A stretch of 64,000 nt of DNA, from contig OX438748.1 of NCBI GenBank assembly GCA_949316235.1, positions 24,492,575-24,556,574 on the forward strand, read 5' to 3'. The translations under genes and the position numbers were made by a program. Positions 10,023 through 21,138 of this stretch are shown here, in pieces. The stretch comes from Oegoconia quadripuncta (Eukaryota > Arthropoda > Insecta > Lepidoptera > Autostichidae). How positions within the stretch are numbered: position 1 is the stretch's first letter; every line of letters begins with the position of its first letter. A model generated the notes under the pieces. That model made no database searches. It saw only the letters and a program-made list of their open reading frames with translations, and was not told the DNA's origin.

Positions 10023-11720
10023 TTTATTATATTACACTATAATAATCAAACATTTATTACACTGTGTGAGAGACACTCTCTTGTGTCGTTTCACCCGCTC
10101 GTGGAGTCTCTTCCCCCTGGACACGATTTGCCATGGCCAACATGAAAATCCTTAAATCGGCTTCGGCCTCAGGTCAGCCGCAGCAATGATTCCGCGTGGC
10201 CACAGGCCGTGAGCATCCGAAACCACACGTTGTAGGGAGCAACGCACAACTGATTTTTATTCTTGTAAATAATTTCATTCTTTTACTCGAAATTATAGCT
10301 TACATCATCGATGTAGGGTTGTCATTTGAATAACCAGTAAACCAGATATTTTCGGCTAAGGTTGGATTTAATTTCAAATGCAATTTTAACACAGCAGTTT
10401 ATTGCCAGTGTCGTAATGAATGCGTCATTCAGGTCTGACAACTCTAAATCAATGGTATGTCTCATCGAATTACTTTAAACCTGCGCTTCAGTTCAGCACC
10501 ATATTGAAGCTCTAGCTAGTAAATTAAACATAAAAAGCTGTCAAAAAACTCAAAAGCGCCGCCTTTCCCTTTGATGTATTCCGAGTGTTCCGGAATGTGA
10601 CATCGTGGGGCCTTTTGGCTCTCACTGACGTACAGTACACAGGGTAACCAGTAAGACAATTCCATACAAGCGGTATGTGGACAGGAAATCGGTCGAGGGA
10701 AAATACTTTAAATATTACATCTAGCATAAATTTTCTTGTTAGAGACGGGAAAAATTTATCTCATGGTATTTTGAAAAGTTGCTTGCCTATATCGAATCGA
10801 TGGAATGGATCAAATCTCATTACTTCAATGTAAGGTCCTAATTTATTAGTCCATATTCATTGAACACGTAATTTTGTGGGTGCAAAGAATTCAAAATATT
10901 TTTTTTTTATATATTTTTAACTCCTAACCTTTCCGCGAAAAGTACTGCTGCATATTTCTTTTTTATATATTTTTTATTATTATTTTATTCGAAATATTTT
11001 GGACCTACACAACCCGGGCCCAGGTTACCTCTCTGCCAAATTTCAATACGATTGTATTAGAATTAGAAGTCATTAAAAGGTAACCAACAGACACAATTTC
11101 GAATTTAGATATTAGAATGGATTTCATTTTACAAACTGTTATAGGTACCCCTCGGCTATTAGCCCAGTCTGGTATATACCTAGTATACCCACGTGTATAC
11201 AATTACTTCGAGCAAGAACGCGAGCTGCACTTGTGTTACTGCTTACCTATATGTACTCTACGTACGTTACATGAGAAAGATATAGATAAATTGGAGCAAA
11301 AATGAAGGGTTGCTCCAAGAATAGAACTAATTGGTTTATTCAAATGGTTTTTGTCGGTATGATTTTAGGGGAAAGGCGCTGCGACTCGGGGGCATTCATT
11401 GGATTGCAACATGTCTTTGGTTCGATTCTCAGAGAACTTAATAATGATAGGATTGGTAAAACTCCGCCTCATCGGAAAATTTTGTGTCGACACACAGTGT
11501 CTATACTTCGCGACTTTTCACAAAGACATCTAAATACCTTCGTTGTTTTTGAAGCACTACTTATGGGACTTGTTTATTTCTTGTGTATAATGCACAATTT
11601 TTTGGCATACAATTTATAATCAGTCTCTACAATATGAGAACGAGGATTCCACTATCACGTTACACCAGAATGCTTGAATAACTCTTAAACTACAGTGGCA
11701 CTAATTTTTTCCTTTGGTCA
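10023..11720. other. Intergenic stretch without recognisable features
   Basis: A GC-richer block at 10070-10240 has no identified relative in the window. An open plus-strand frame of 105 codons at 11302-11619 shows no motif, splice context or family resemblance and is not called. Confidence 0.4.
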
Positions 11721-11724
11721 CTAT

Positions 11725-12055
11725 AACCGTCTCCGTGGCTCAATTTAAATAACATTGGGTATACGAATCGGAGGTCGCGGGTTCGATCCCCCGCGGGGTA
11801 CATATTTAAGTAGTCGGTTTGGTTGGTGGTAGGACATTTTAAATGTCCGCCTGGCTAGCTACCACCATCTTATCTAAATCTGCTGCCAAACAGCAATGTT
11901 AATAGCATTGTTGTGTTCCGGTTGTCAGAGATAAGATAGCCAGTCCCCCAAATGTGTTGGGGTTTCCGGGCCATTACGCTTCCATCTTCGGCCTCATCTT
12001 CACTTAACATCAGGTGTGATTGAGGTCAAGTGCGAACCCAGATGTGCATAAAAAA
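11725..12055 (+). mobile_element. SINE family C, full length
   Basis: Head CCGTGGCTCAATTTAAAT, B box GGGTTCGATCCCCC, the complete body, and tail GTGTGATTGAGGTCAAGTGC ending in GTGCATA plus A-run. Confidence 0.88.
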
Positions 12056-12449
12056 AAAACAATTTGGCACTGTTTCAGCCCAGTTTTTGACATTGTTGTA
12101 CGTTTAATTTGTATTGTCGGGATGTAAAGCTTTACTTAAGTACACCGTTCTTCGCGAAGGCGATAACAAGTGATGATCATTGATGGAGTATATGTCTTGC
12201 TACGGTGTTGCTCGGTGAATTTTCAAGCTTGAAAATGAAAGAAACATAAAACCCGCCAACGCTTTTTGTCATTTAAAAGCCAGTTAGCCACATACCGGGT
12301 CGTTTAGGCCATTCCGGACTTTTTCGCATTCATCAGTGGAATTGGCTGTTACCATTATAACCTTTGAATTTTAAATTTTAATACACCCTCGTATTAAAAA
12401 CTCCCACAAGCAAGCGACATTTCATAACTGGCGCTATACAAAACAGAGA

Positions 12450-12625
12450 TTTGGGGGAAGATTCCCAGCGGGATACATGTTTAGTAGTACATACTCGGTT
12501 TGGTTGGCGGTATGATAGCATTGTTGTGTTTCGGTTGTTTGAGATAAAGATAGCCAGTACCCAAAATAACTTGTGGAGTCCGAAGCTTCATCTTCACTTA
12601 ACGTCGGGTGAGATTGAGGTTAAGC
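12450..12625 (+). mobile_element. SINE family C, degenerate copy
   Basis: Retains TACTCGGTTTGGTTGGCGG, CATTGTTGTGTTTCGGTTG, AGATAGCCAGTACCC and CTTCATCTTCACTTAACGTC, but much of the body is lost. A short SINE B head (CGATTGGTGTACTGG) lies at 12702-12720. Bases 12060-12450 show nothing else. Confidence 0.65.
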
Positions 12626-12729
12626 AACATTCGGTGGTGGTGGCATTAATGATTCATATTTCTGTGTTTCGGGAAAAATATAATCTACCTTTTTTGACGG
12701 CCGATTGGTGTACTGGTAGTCGAAGGAGG

Positions 12730-13420
12730 AACCGCATAGAGGCCGACTCCTTCGGCCTAAATCAATTGACTGATATCATCGTGTTTTTGACTTTTTTTAA
12801 GTAGGTATTTTTATTGGTAGTCGGATTTTTAATTCGTCACTGGGCATTTGGGGGCACTGAAAACCAGCGCTGTGATCCGTCGCAGCATGAGCTGAGTGCT
12901 AACCCATTTGTGCACGCCGTAACACGTGACAGCATTGAAACGGAGGACGACGAACATTGCAAACGAAATAAAATGTTGTAAAAACCTTAACGATTTGAAC
13001 TACGAGTTTGCTTCATGTCTCATTCGTTTTGATCTCCCGGCTCCTGACAACTGACGTCCATCCGTTCACCTGCTGATATTAGACAAATTGGTCTCGTCCG
13101 TCACTTTGTCATCCTTGAGCGTGTATAGAGCGCCATTGTTAACTCGCCCATTGTTTCTAATGAAAGATTAACGCCCGAGACGGGTCTGTGTGAATTTTTC
13201 ACTTTCTACATAATGATTTTGTGGAAACAGAGGTGATTTGTTAATGTCACTTGTTGCGAAGTAATTTATGGAATGTATTGTTTTTTGAACTTGACCTTAA
13301 TAGTTGTCCAGATACCGATGATTAAGTAGGGGAAATAATAATCTACAGTATTCCTCAGAAGTTTCTTTGCTTTTAAAACAGTTTATCTGGATGATATTTT
13401 TGCTGTGTGCTGTGTGGCTT
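12730..13420. other. Intergenic stretch without recognisable features
   Basis: No exon, SINE or LINE signature seen. Confidence 0.4.
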
Positions 13421-14060
13421 CAGTACGTAAAAAGAACAGAACCAACCAGTCTCTTCCCGTGGGTGTCGTAAATGGCGACTATGGGACTTTCCACCGAAAA
13501 TCAACGGTGATAGACTCCATTTCCACGTGTGCATTTCTGTATATTTCGAAAGGTAAACCGTAGATGTTGTTTTCAAATCAAATCAAAATATTTTATTTCA
13601 TAGGATAAAATTATCACTTGAAAACGTCACTATTAATATTACATTTAAATTTACTGCTCATTCGCAAAGCTGACTCCCTAGAGAAGAACGAGCAAGAAAC
13701 TCTAGGGCTGCTCTTTTAAACAGATTATGGGTTACAATTTTGTGATTTCATAATTATATGCATAATAAAATAAAACAGCTATGTCCATGCTTGCTTATCA
13801 TTCAAATAGTCAGTGATTTTATAATAGCCTTTTGTTAATAATTTCTGTTTTATGATTGCTTTAAATTTATTTAAAGGCAAATTTTGAATGTCTACTGGAA
13901 CCTTCTTATAAAAGCGTGTACATTGCCCTTTGAAGGATTTACTAAGTTTGTGAAGTCGGCTAACATAAACAGCTTGTTTCAAGCATTAACCTTTTAATGT
14001 TGGGAACACCCAAACGCTAAAGTTTGGAATATCTGTGATCACCCCATTTGAAAAACGTGA
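13420..14060. repeat. Dispersed repeat (copy of 39980-40200) split by a CR1-like LINE
   Basis: Left part (GTCGTAAATGGCGACTATGGGACTT) and right part (TTTTAATGTTGGGAACACCC, GATCACCCCATTTG) are contiguous in the 39.98-40.20 kb copy, but are separated here by the LINE at 13573-13985. Similar TTGTTTTCAA / CTTGTTTCAA edges may be the target duplication. Confidence 0.65.
13573..13985 (-). mobile_element. CR1-like LINE, ORF2 C-terminus and 3' UTR
   Basis: Minus strand: open frame of 67 codons with LSKSFKGQCTRFYKKVPVDI and LPLNKFKAIIKQKLLTKGYY, ending in a stop at 13779, then a 3' UTR of about 200 nt. It resembles the 3' UTR region at 50540-50790 and the coding remnant at 54440-54620. Confidence 0.78.
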
Positions 14061-14555
14061 CATTATGTATGTATATTTTCGTAATACCTCGGGAGTTTCT
14101 GCATTTTCAATTTACCTATAGAGTTTTGTTGCTTTTGAAGTTGGGACTTGGTCCTTGGGGTCCCGGAGCTCTGTATTACTCTACAAAGAGCTCGCGGCGA
14201 GACTTGTCCACGTATCGAGCGAGCGACATAAAAGCTGGCACTTACGTCGCACAAAGAAAAAGCATTGCCATCCATTAAGTCACGAATACTTTCTTATCAT
14301 GTGGATTAGCTGGACTTTTCATGATACAAAATTATGAAAAATTCTAATAAAATGTCCAGACTCACTTCCTTATACCGAAAACTACACGCATCTGGGACAT
14401 TTATTTCTCAGATTGACAAGAAAAATAAATACACCATGGAATCAGAAAAGCATGGAGAAAGTTTTGGACTCAAAAATATGTAATGAAAAGTAAATTGCTT
14501 ACCGACAACCAAATTTTAAGAAATATGAAGGATTTGCCAACGGCCAATGGAAAGG
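14061..14555. other. Unassigned stretch
   Basis: Overlapping small frames on both strands near 14063-14280 without motifs. Nothing assignable. Confidence 0.35.
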
Positions 14556-14559
14556 TCTT

Positions 14560-14880
14560 TGCTCGGAAAGACCAGAAAGGATAGAAATAACAACACCGAA
14601 TTTCTGAAGATGACTGGGGCAAAGATAATACCTTGAAAGTACAAAAAGAAGCAAATGGAACTGCGCAGGACACATACATAAAAGATGAAGGATGGTCAAA
14701 AGTTTTAACTCAATGGATTCCCATTTGGTAAACAATTTACAGCTCGTCGCCCAAAAAATAGATGGAAGGATGAAATAGACAAGCATCGTCCATTGTGGGG
14801 GACCTAAATGTAACATAGAAGGGAAAGGATTGAGGTTTGGAGAAGCCTTTCCTGTAGAGGCTACTCAGGAATTAAAACTA
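14560..14880 (+). mobile_element. LINE ORF2 remnant (endonuclease-RT C-terminal tail)
   Basis: Plus-strand translation with shifts: KWNCAGHI, then KDG-WSKVLTQWIP and RPKNRWKDEIDKH, the tail signature (WAGHIAR..., GRP..RW.D.I) of LINE reverse transcriptases. Bases 14881-15500 show nothing identifiable. Confidence 0.6.
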
Positions 14881-15499
14881 AAATGTGAATTATGAAGAGT
14901 AAATAAAGGCTTTATTATGTATTAGTTTTTGTATTCATTATAATTGTAGTTATAATTCTTCTTCTTAGCGAGTCGATGGTAAAAACATCAAATTCTTGAG
15001 GACCAGCGCAGAACGCGGCCGTGCGTACCTCGTTGTCTGTGGCATTGCCTTGTTATGATGTAGTCTCCTAATGTATTAGGACAACGATAATGGTATGCAC
15101 TGACATAATAGTGATGGTTCCCAAGGTATGTTTATAGTGGTTTTATTAGATATCAAACATAAACAAAGATTGTGTAAAAATGTTGCTGAGAAACGAATTG
15201 TTTTGCTGTCACATTGACTAATCAGTCATTCATAATTAATAATAGTCATTCATAATAAATAATAGGGCACCGACCTCACAGCTTGGCAATTTCTGTCACT
15301 TCACAGACAAATTTCCATATTTTACGAAAAATATATATTTAAATGTACCTTCCTTATTTAAACATTAAAGCGCATTTGATTGTGATTGATTGATAAAAAA
15401 TGAGCGCGTTGAAACTGTCTGGTGACGCCAGAGGCCTTTCCTAAGGAAAATCTATAGGGAAACTTGACGACACTGCGAAGGTGCACTGGTCGATATGAA

Positions 15500-15890
15500 C
15501 GTTGCTATTAACAAATGCGAAAAATGGTTGTTACCTGCCAAATTTGCCGGATACGAGCTTCTCCTCCAGCGTCCCGCTGCACTCCAGAGATTTCTCGCCC
15601 TGGCCAGGGATACTCGACGGCACTAGGAGCTCCCACGGGGTATTCCACGTGAAATAAGCAAGATGGCGATTTCGAAGATAGCAGTCGCGATTGTAAGTTG
15701 CTTGTCCAAGGACGATCGAATGCCAACTACTGGTGGTATATAACTACCACGCGTGCGTTTCCTCTGCGGGGTTCACACATCAACACTCGCGCAGTCGGGA
15801 GCCGTTGGATGCTCTCGACCCGCGAAATTCAAACAGTTTACAACCATTTCCGTTACTAACGTTAACAACAGCGTTAAACAAATATAAAAG
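15500..15890. promoter_or_regulatory. GC-rich block with TATA box, possible promoter or first exon
   Basis: This stretch is clearly richer in GC and CpG than its surroundings. On the plus strand TATATAA is at 15737-15743, followed about 30-45 bases later by CA-rich candidate start sites (TTCACACATCAACACT). A small plus-strand open segment, ATG at 15663 coding MAISKIAVAI before GTAAGT at 15693, ends in phase 0, as the mim exon at 17467 would need, but it lies upstream of the TATA box. A minus-strand open segment ending at GGCAG|GTAAC (about 15533) is also present. Which, if any, is used is unknown. An alternative mim promoter is the simplest guess. Confidence 0.35.
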
Positions 15891-16159
15891 AATAAATTAT
15901 TAATGGCGAAACCACTGTCGAATTAATTAATTTGCTTCTTACTTGATTATTATCACTCCTTGTGAATGTTTTCAATATTTGATTTCGGTATTTTTGACGT
16001 TTTTTTTTGAAACACGGCGTTTAAACTAAAAACACTCATGTTTTTTTGGGAAATGCCCTTAGAAATCGACACTTAATCGCTTGTAATAAGGTAATATTTC
16101 ACATCTTGAATGAGATGCTATTTACGATCCATCATTACCCTTACGTATCCATATGCGGG

Positions 16160-16405
16160 GCCACAGTCTCCTCTCGTTAGGAGAGGGTATGGGCTATAAT
16201 CCTCCACGCGGGCCCAGTGCGGATAGGTGGTTTAGTGTCAGTCCATTGGCCATCTGCTAGTCAGTGTTTTCAGTCGACCATGTGGGCCACCACTGTGGAC
16301 CATTTAACAAAGCACGAATACAGTATGAACATTCCACTAGTGGCCTCTCATCCAAGGACTGTCCGGGCCGACGTTACTTAACTTCGCTAATACAACGACT
16401 AGGTC
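16160..16405 (-). mobile_element. 5S-derived SINE, reverse orientation
   Basis: The reverse complement of 16345-16395 reads GCGAAGTTAAGTAACGTCGG ... CAGTCCTTGGATGAGAGG, the 5S-like head. The family tail appears on plus as GAGAGGGTATGGGCTATAAT and GGGCCCAGTGCGGATAGGTG. Confidence 0.75.
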
Positions 16406-16794
16406 ATTTATTCCCACTTAGTCGGATTCCCAAAAGGACGGATTCTCATTTCGCCGGATTCAGTACACACATATAGACAATATCTAGTGTATTAACAAAC
16501 AAATACAGTAAACTCATTAAATACTTATCCTAACGCATTTTCCCGTAGGTATACAATCTTCATAGAGGAAAATTAATACATAAGCAGGCTTTTCGAAAGA
16601 CGTCACGTTGGTGATGTTCTTTTGTTCTAAATGCCATTGTTATAAATAAATTCTACAAGTGGTTCACGATTTTGCATAAGATTTTTCTTTTGTTATATTA
16701 CGCTATTTTTACCCGACTGCCACAGGGAGTAACGTTTTTAGGGTGTATGTATAGGGATATAGATTTCTATGTTACTTCCAGTAGCCTTTCTTAA

Positions 16795-17113
16795 GAGGGT
16801 TTATTCCGTCCCATAGCGCCCATTTCATAAATTAAGATTTCTTTTTAAATACAGAATTAGTCAAACAATCACTCTGACCTGCGCTCAAGAAGTCCGGTTA
16901 CTTTCGACTATTTAAAATTATTGATGAAAACGGCCATTTTTTTGTAATCGTGAATCCTGGAAAATAACCTCCGTCAAAGCTATTTAGGTATTATTTATAA
17001 TTAGCATTTAGGCTTCCCGAGTGCAGGTCAGCGCGACTTTTTTGATTTACTCTGTATTTTAAAGGAAATCGTTATTTATCCGATGAGGGTGCCACTGGGC
17101 CGAATAAACCCTC
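16795..17113. mobile_element. Non-autonomous DNA element, 319 bp, TTAA target duplication
   Basis: Flanked by TTAA at 16791-16794 and 17114-17117. Inverted ends: GAGGGTTTATTCCGTCCCAT at left; GAGGGTTTATTCGGCCCAGT as the reverse of the right end. A TTAA duplication is characteristic of piggyBac-type transposition. The right half recurs at 54665-54862. No coding sequence. Confidence 0.75.
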
Positions 17114-17466
17114 TTAACCGATTTTGAATTAAAGTAAAAGTTTATTTCCATTTACATCACTGCATATTATCGGTCTTAATGTTATTAAAGATAGAACGTG
17201 AACAGATGAGTGCCATATTACTTACGTGGGTATGTTATTAGAAGTCTATAATGTCTTGGGATTCCTCTTAATCCTCAGTGTCATAAGAAGAAATAAATCC
17301 AACATGGCGCCCCACAATGGAGTCTGCTTTCAAACATTCGCGGAAATGGCTTGACGGATTTTGAAGTATAGTAATAGTAATAGTCCGTATATCTAGTTCT
17401 TACTTTTTACGTACAGCCAGGTTTTTTGGTTTTAAATATTTATATTGTTATTTCATTTGTTTACAG

Positions 17467-17528
17467 AACAGCGCGCCGATGTGGGAGGAGTTCATATCGA
17501 AGGCAACGAAGCTGCACTCGGCATTAAA
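17467..17528 (+). CDS. mim: IMD (I-BAR) domain exon of a missing-in-metastasis (MTSS1/mim) homologue
   Basis: 62 nt between acceptor TTTACAG and donor AA|GTAAGT. Encodes APMWEEFISKATKLHSAL, which aligns with the vertebrate MTSS1 stretch PVWEDFINKAGKLQSQL in the IMD domain, a helical module that binds and bends membrane and bundles actin. It ends in phase 2, completed by the next exon. The preceding exon, with the start codon and first helix, was not found in 1-17466. Confidence 0.86.
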
Positions 17529-17574
17529 GTAAGTATAACATTATGTAAACGGACAACGGGTCGGGAATAGAAAC

Positions 17575-17890
17575 AACATAAATAAATAAATAATAAATAA
17601 ATAAATAATAAATAAATAATAATGGTATATTTATTTATATATATTATTATTTATTTATTTTTTAATAAAATAATTTTCAATTGTTGTGTACACTATTTTC
17701 TGCCCAATCTAATAAACACTATGTATCTCTAAGGTTTGCTGGTAGAAAACTCTATCGGAGTTAAGCTCGCCTTTGTACATTTTATATACAATGCATATTT
17801 CTGTAACAATTTTGTGTACAATAAAGATATTAAGATAAGATATTAATAAATAAATAAAAAATAAATAATTAATAAATAATAAATAAATAT
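17575..17890. repeat. AT-rich simple repeat and LINE-tail-like sequence
   Basis: AATAAATAAATAATAAATA runs at 17577-17660 and 17850-17890 flank a segment with TACAATAAAGATATTAAGA. Inside the mim intron. Confidence 0.6.
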
Positions 17891-18010
17891 CTGTGCACTA
17901 ACACACCGCGCCATCTAGGTCCACAGTAAGCAACTAAGGCTTGTGTTATGGATACCACATGGTTGATAAACTACACAAATACCTTCTTTTTTTGTAAATA
18001 AATACATATA
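17880..18010 (-). mobile_element. SINE family A, headless fragment
   Basis: Only the 3' half: CGCGCCATCTAGGTCCACAG, AGCAACTAAGGCTTGTGTTA, ending in an AAATAAATACATATA run. Bases 18011-18480 show nothing else. Confidence 0.75.
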
Positions 18011-18486
18011 TAAATAACATTGACCGTACACTTCTTTTAATCCACTCGGTTCAACAGCAACAAACAAAATGACCGAACATACGCCAGTCTCGGCTATTTA
18101 CAGAGTTTGGAATGACATTTAGCAATGTATACAATTGAATAACTTATTGTGTCATAATTATATAAAAATATCGATAAATTAGTAGCCACAAAAATGTGAA
18201 TTAATATAACTTGCAAATTCACACACTTAGTTATAAAAAATTAGTAGTAAAATTTTTAAAATATTTTATTTAACCTACCCAAACTTATTTATTACTTAAG
18301 ATACTTTCAAAATTGTTTTTTATAGTTTAAAATTATATGCCTATAGCTTATAGTGTTATTGTACTACATGCATTTGAGTGTTGTGCTCATCTGTAATTGG
18401 AGTTCATACCAGAAAATTTTAGTGTAAATGATTTTGTAAGATGCAATGTATGTACTCTGTTGGTGAGCCTAAATAAAAAAAAATTA

Positions 18487-18675
18487 ATTAACCGCCTCCG
18501 AGGGTCAATGTAAACAATATTGGGTTTACGATTCGGAGGTCGCGGGTTCGATCACCAGCGGGGTACATGTTTAAGTACTCGGTTTGGTTGGTGGTAGGGC
18601 ATTTTAAATGTCCGCCTGGCTAGCTACCACCATCTTATCTAAATCTGCTGCCAAGCAGCAATGTGCATAAAAAAA
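18487..18675 (+). mobile_element. SINE family C with a large internal deletion
   Basis: The head and first body half are intact up to GCCAAGCAGCAATG, which joins directly to the tail TGCATA plus A-run. The second body half, about 130 bp, is missing. Confidence 0.8.
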
Positions 18676-18897
18676 ATTTACCTCTTAAATCATTATTGTC
18701 ATAAATATTACCTAACTGTATGTTTCCAATAGCAGTGATTTACACAGGAAACGATTGAACGGAAGTGAAATCAAGAATCGATATCTTACTAAAACAATTG
18801 TTATTTACATAATAATAGAAGCTATAGTTTCAATTCATTATGGAATGGGATGCCCATATAACTACTACTGTAACACATACGAAGATTTTTTTTATAT

Positions 18898-19130
18898 ATA
18901 TAAATAAATAAATATTGGGGCACTTACATCAAATCATCTAGTCCCAAACTAAGCAAAGCTTGTACTATGAATACTAGATAACGGATAAACATACATAAAT
19001 ATTTATATAAACATCCATGACTCGGGAATAAATGTTGGTATTCATCATACAAACATTTACCCTTCGCGGGATGCGAACCCGCAACCGTTGGTTTCGCTGA
19101 CAGGGCCACTATCCACTACACCAATTAAAG
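18898..19130 (-). mobile_element. SINE family B, full length
   Basis: Plus strand shows the reverse: ACATCAAATCATCTAGTCCC, ATTTATATAAACATCCATGA, GGGATGCGAACCCGC (B box) and CCACTACACCAATTAA (A box). Defines family B. Confidence 0.82.
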
Positions 19131-19144
19131 TAATATAACATTAA

Positions 19145-19560
19145 AGATATCTATCGCGGGTTTGATTCCCGGCGGAGTACATGTTTAGTACTCGGTTTGG
19201 CGGTAAGACACTTTTAAAGGTTTGGTTGAAATTTTAACTGTCTCTCTCGCTCTCTAAGGTTTTTTTTAATATTACTTACAAGATTACAGATGTTACAATT
19301 ACAGTAAAGTATTGACATTAAAAAAGAATTGAGTCTTTTTTTTTTAATTTTGAGACCTTAGTGAATGTTGACTATGTTGATCTATTGTACAATTATCTCT
19401 TTAAGTTTAAACCTCTCTCTATTTAATATAAGAGCCAGTCCCCGAAAAGTGTTGGGGTTTCCGGGTCAGTACGCTTCCACTTTCGACTTCATCTTCACTT
19501 AACATCAGGTGTGATTGAGGTCAAGTGCTAACCCGTTGTGGATAAAATAAAAATAAAAAA
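19145..19560 (+). mobile_element. SINE family C, split copy
   Basis: Head fragment (GCGGGTTTGATTCCCGGCGG, TAGTACTCGGTTTGG) at 19145-19210 and tail (GTTGGGGTTTCCGGGTCAGT to AACCCGTTGTGGATAAAAT) at 19430-19560. About 220 bp of unrelated T-rich sequence lies between them. Confidence 0.65.
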
Positions 19561-19574
19561 ATGCTCTTGTCGGT

Positions 19575-19728
19575 GGAGTAATGACCACGTCTCTCTACTT
19601 TCCGCCCTCGTTTTAACCTCTTGGTACGACACGACATTCACCTTTTCTTTCACTTGGTCAAAGTAATTACGCCTAGGTCTTCCCCTTCCTCTCTTTCCTT
19701 CAATCTTTCCCTCAATTATGTTCTTCAA
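19575..19728 (-). mobile_element. RTE-like LINE, ORF2 C-terminal tail
   Basis: Minus frame IEGKIEGKRGRGRPRRNYFD, VKEKVNVVSYQEVKTRAESR and WSLLHRQ. GKRGRGRPR plus the closing WR.LHRQ is the standard end of insect endonuclease-reverse transcriptases. It abuts the SINE C tail. Confidence 0.75.
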
Positions 19729-19764
19729 AAAAACACTCCATTAGTATATGGGAAATATCCTCCA

Positions 19765-20075
19765 TTGCTTTATCATCATCATCATCACCCCGTAAACATC
19801 ACACTGCAAGGATATAGGCCTTCCCTCGTATATGAGGCCGTAGTCCACCACGCTGGCCCAAAGCGGGTTGGGGACTTCACATACCTTTGAATTTTAATTT
19901 CTCAGGCATGCAGGTTTCCTGATGATATATTCCTTCACCGTTGAGGGTAGTCGGATAAATGCACATAAGTAATTAAATTAAATTTAAACACTCACTGGTA
20001 CATGGTCTGCCTGGGAATCGAACCCGGACCTCCCAAATTGGGAGACCGCATCTTAAACGTTTAGCCATCGACGCT
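19765..20075 (-). mobile_element. SINE family D, full length
   Basis: Head at the right end on minus: TGGCTAAACGTTTAAGATGC as a decayed A-box region, and GGGTTCGATTCCCAGGCAG as B box. The body (CACGCTGGCCCAAAGCGGGT, AAGGATATAGGCCTTCCCTC) and ATCATCATCATC end lie at left. Confidence 0.8.
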
Positions 20076-20219
20076 CCTTTGAACTAAAATCAGATTTGGA
20101 GTGGTGCCGTCGCATCGTACTGTTCCAGGGAGAAAGAGACAGTACTATTCTAAAACTGGTTTTAGTTTAGTTGGTGTACATCCGAATCGACACCAATGTC
20201 GCTGTTATAGTACAATCTG

Positions 20220-20785
20220 CAACTGACAATCCTTTCCTGTGTATAGAGACCACTATGTCTAGACGTCGCGGGTTCGAATCCCACTGGGGAATATATTTGT
20301 ATGATGAGAATGGGCCTGACATATGTTATGGATGTTCACATTAATAATATGCATATATTTATGACCGCTTCCGTGGCTCAATGGAAACAACATAGGGTTT
20401 AGGAATCGGGGGTCGCGGGTTCGATCCCCAATGGTGTACATGTTTAGTACTCGGTTTGGTTGATGATAGGGCATTTTAAATGTCCGCCTTTCTAGCTAAT
20501 ACCATCTAATATTAATAGCATTGTTGTGTTCCGGTTGTCAGAGATAAGATAGCCAATCCCCCAAATAAGATGGGGTTTCTGGGCCAGTACGTTTTCACTT
20601 TTGGCCTCATCTTCATTTAACATCAGATGTGATTTAGGTCAAGTGTTAACCCGTTGTGCATGAAAAAAAATACAAAAAGATTAACACGTGTTCGTGTAGT
20701 TTATTAACCATTTGGTATCTGCAATACAAGCCTAGTTGCTTAGTGTGGAACTAGATGGTGCTGTGACCAAGGATTTTTAATTATT
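20220..20785 (+). mobile_element. SINE A interrupted by SINE C
   Basis: The SINE A 5' half (GTCGCGGGTTCGAATCCCAC, TTATGGATGTTCACATT) stops near 20355 and its 3' half resumes near 20692 (TTATTAACCATTTGGTATCT, TAGTTGCTTAGTGTGGAACT). Between them, 20357-20680, is a nearly complete SINE C (CCGTGGCTCAATGGAAAC to GTGCATG plus A-run). Confidence 0.8.
20357..20680 (+). mobile_element. SINE family C nested in SINE A
   Basis: Complete head, body and A-rich tail, with an internal deletion after AGCTAATACCATCTA. It inserted 180 bp upstream of the second mim exon. Confidence 0.82.
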
Positions 20786-20862
20786 CCTTCTTTCGGGCCA
20801 TGCGTGACAGCCGCAATGCGAAACCTGCACACCACTTTACAATTTCGTTTATCTACTTCCAG

Positions 20863-20936
20863 GTCAGCGCTGGTGGCGATTGCGGCGTTCTTGGACTCGT
20901 TCCAGAAGATTGCAGATGCTGCTACGAATGCCAGAG
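20863..20936 (+). CDS. mim: Second IMD domain exon of the mim homologue
   Basis: 74 nt, acceptor CTTCCAG and donor GAG|GTAAAC. Encodes SALVAIAAFLDSFQKIADAATNAR, matching MTSS1 VVAAAAFLDAFQKVADMATNTR. It joins in frame to the exon at 17467-17528 through a shared Lys codon. The next expected exon (REIGSALTR-like) was not recognised downstream on this strand, so the following intron may be very long and may contain both protease genes in antisense. Confidence 0.88.
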
Positions 20937-21138
20937 GTAAACTCTTTTTATTGACTAACTTCTGAATTGGAAGTGCTCATTTTCACTGTTTTGAACCGAA
21001 TTCAGTAATTACTTAGTCTAATCTCTGTAGCAAACTAAATCCATACAGACAAATATTCAAACCTTCGCTTTATAATATCAAGCCTCGCGACGACGATTCG
21101 GATACTTGTAACGGACACACGTATCAAAGCGCGTTTCA

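Noticed and set aside
11302..11619. 105-codon plus-strand frame
   Set aside because: No motif, odd composition (mixed CNNN and hydrophobic tail), no splice or repeat context; consistent with a chance frame in AT-rich DNA.
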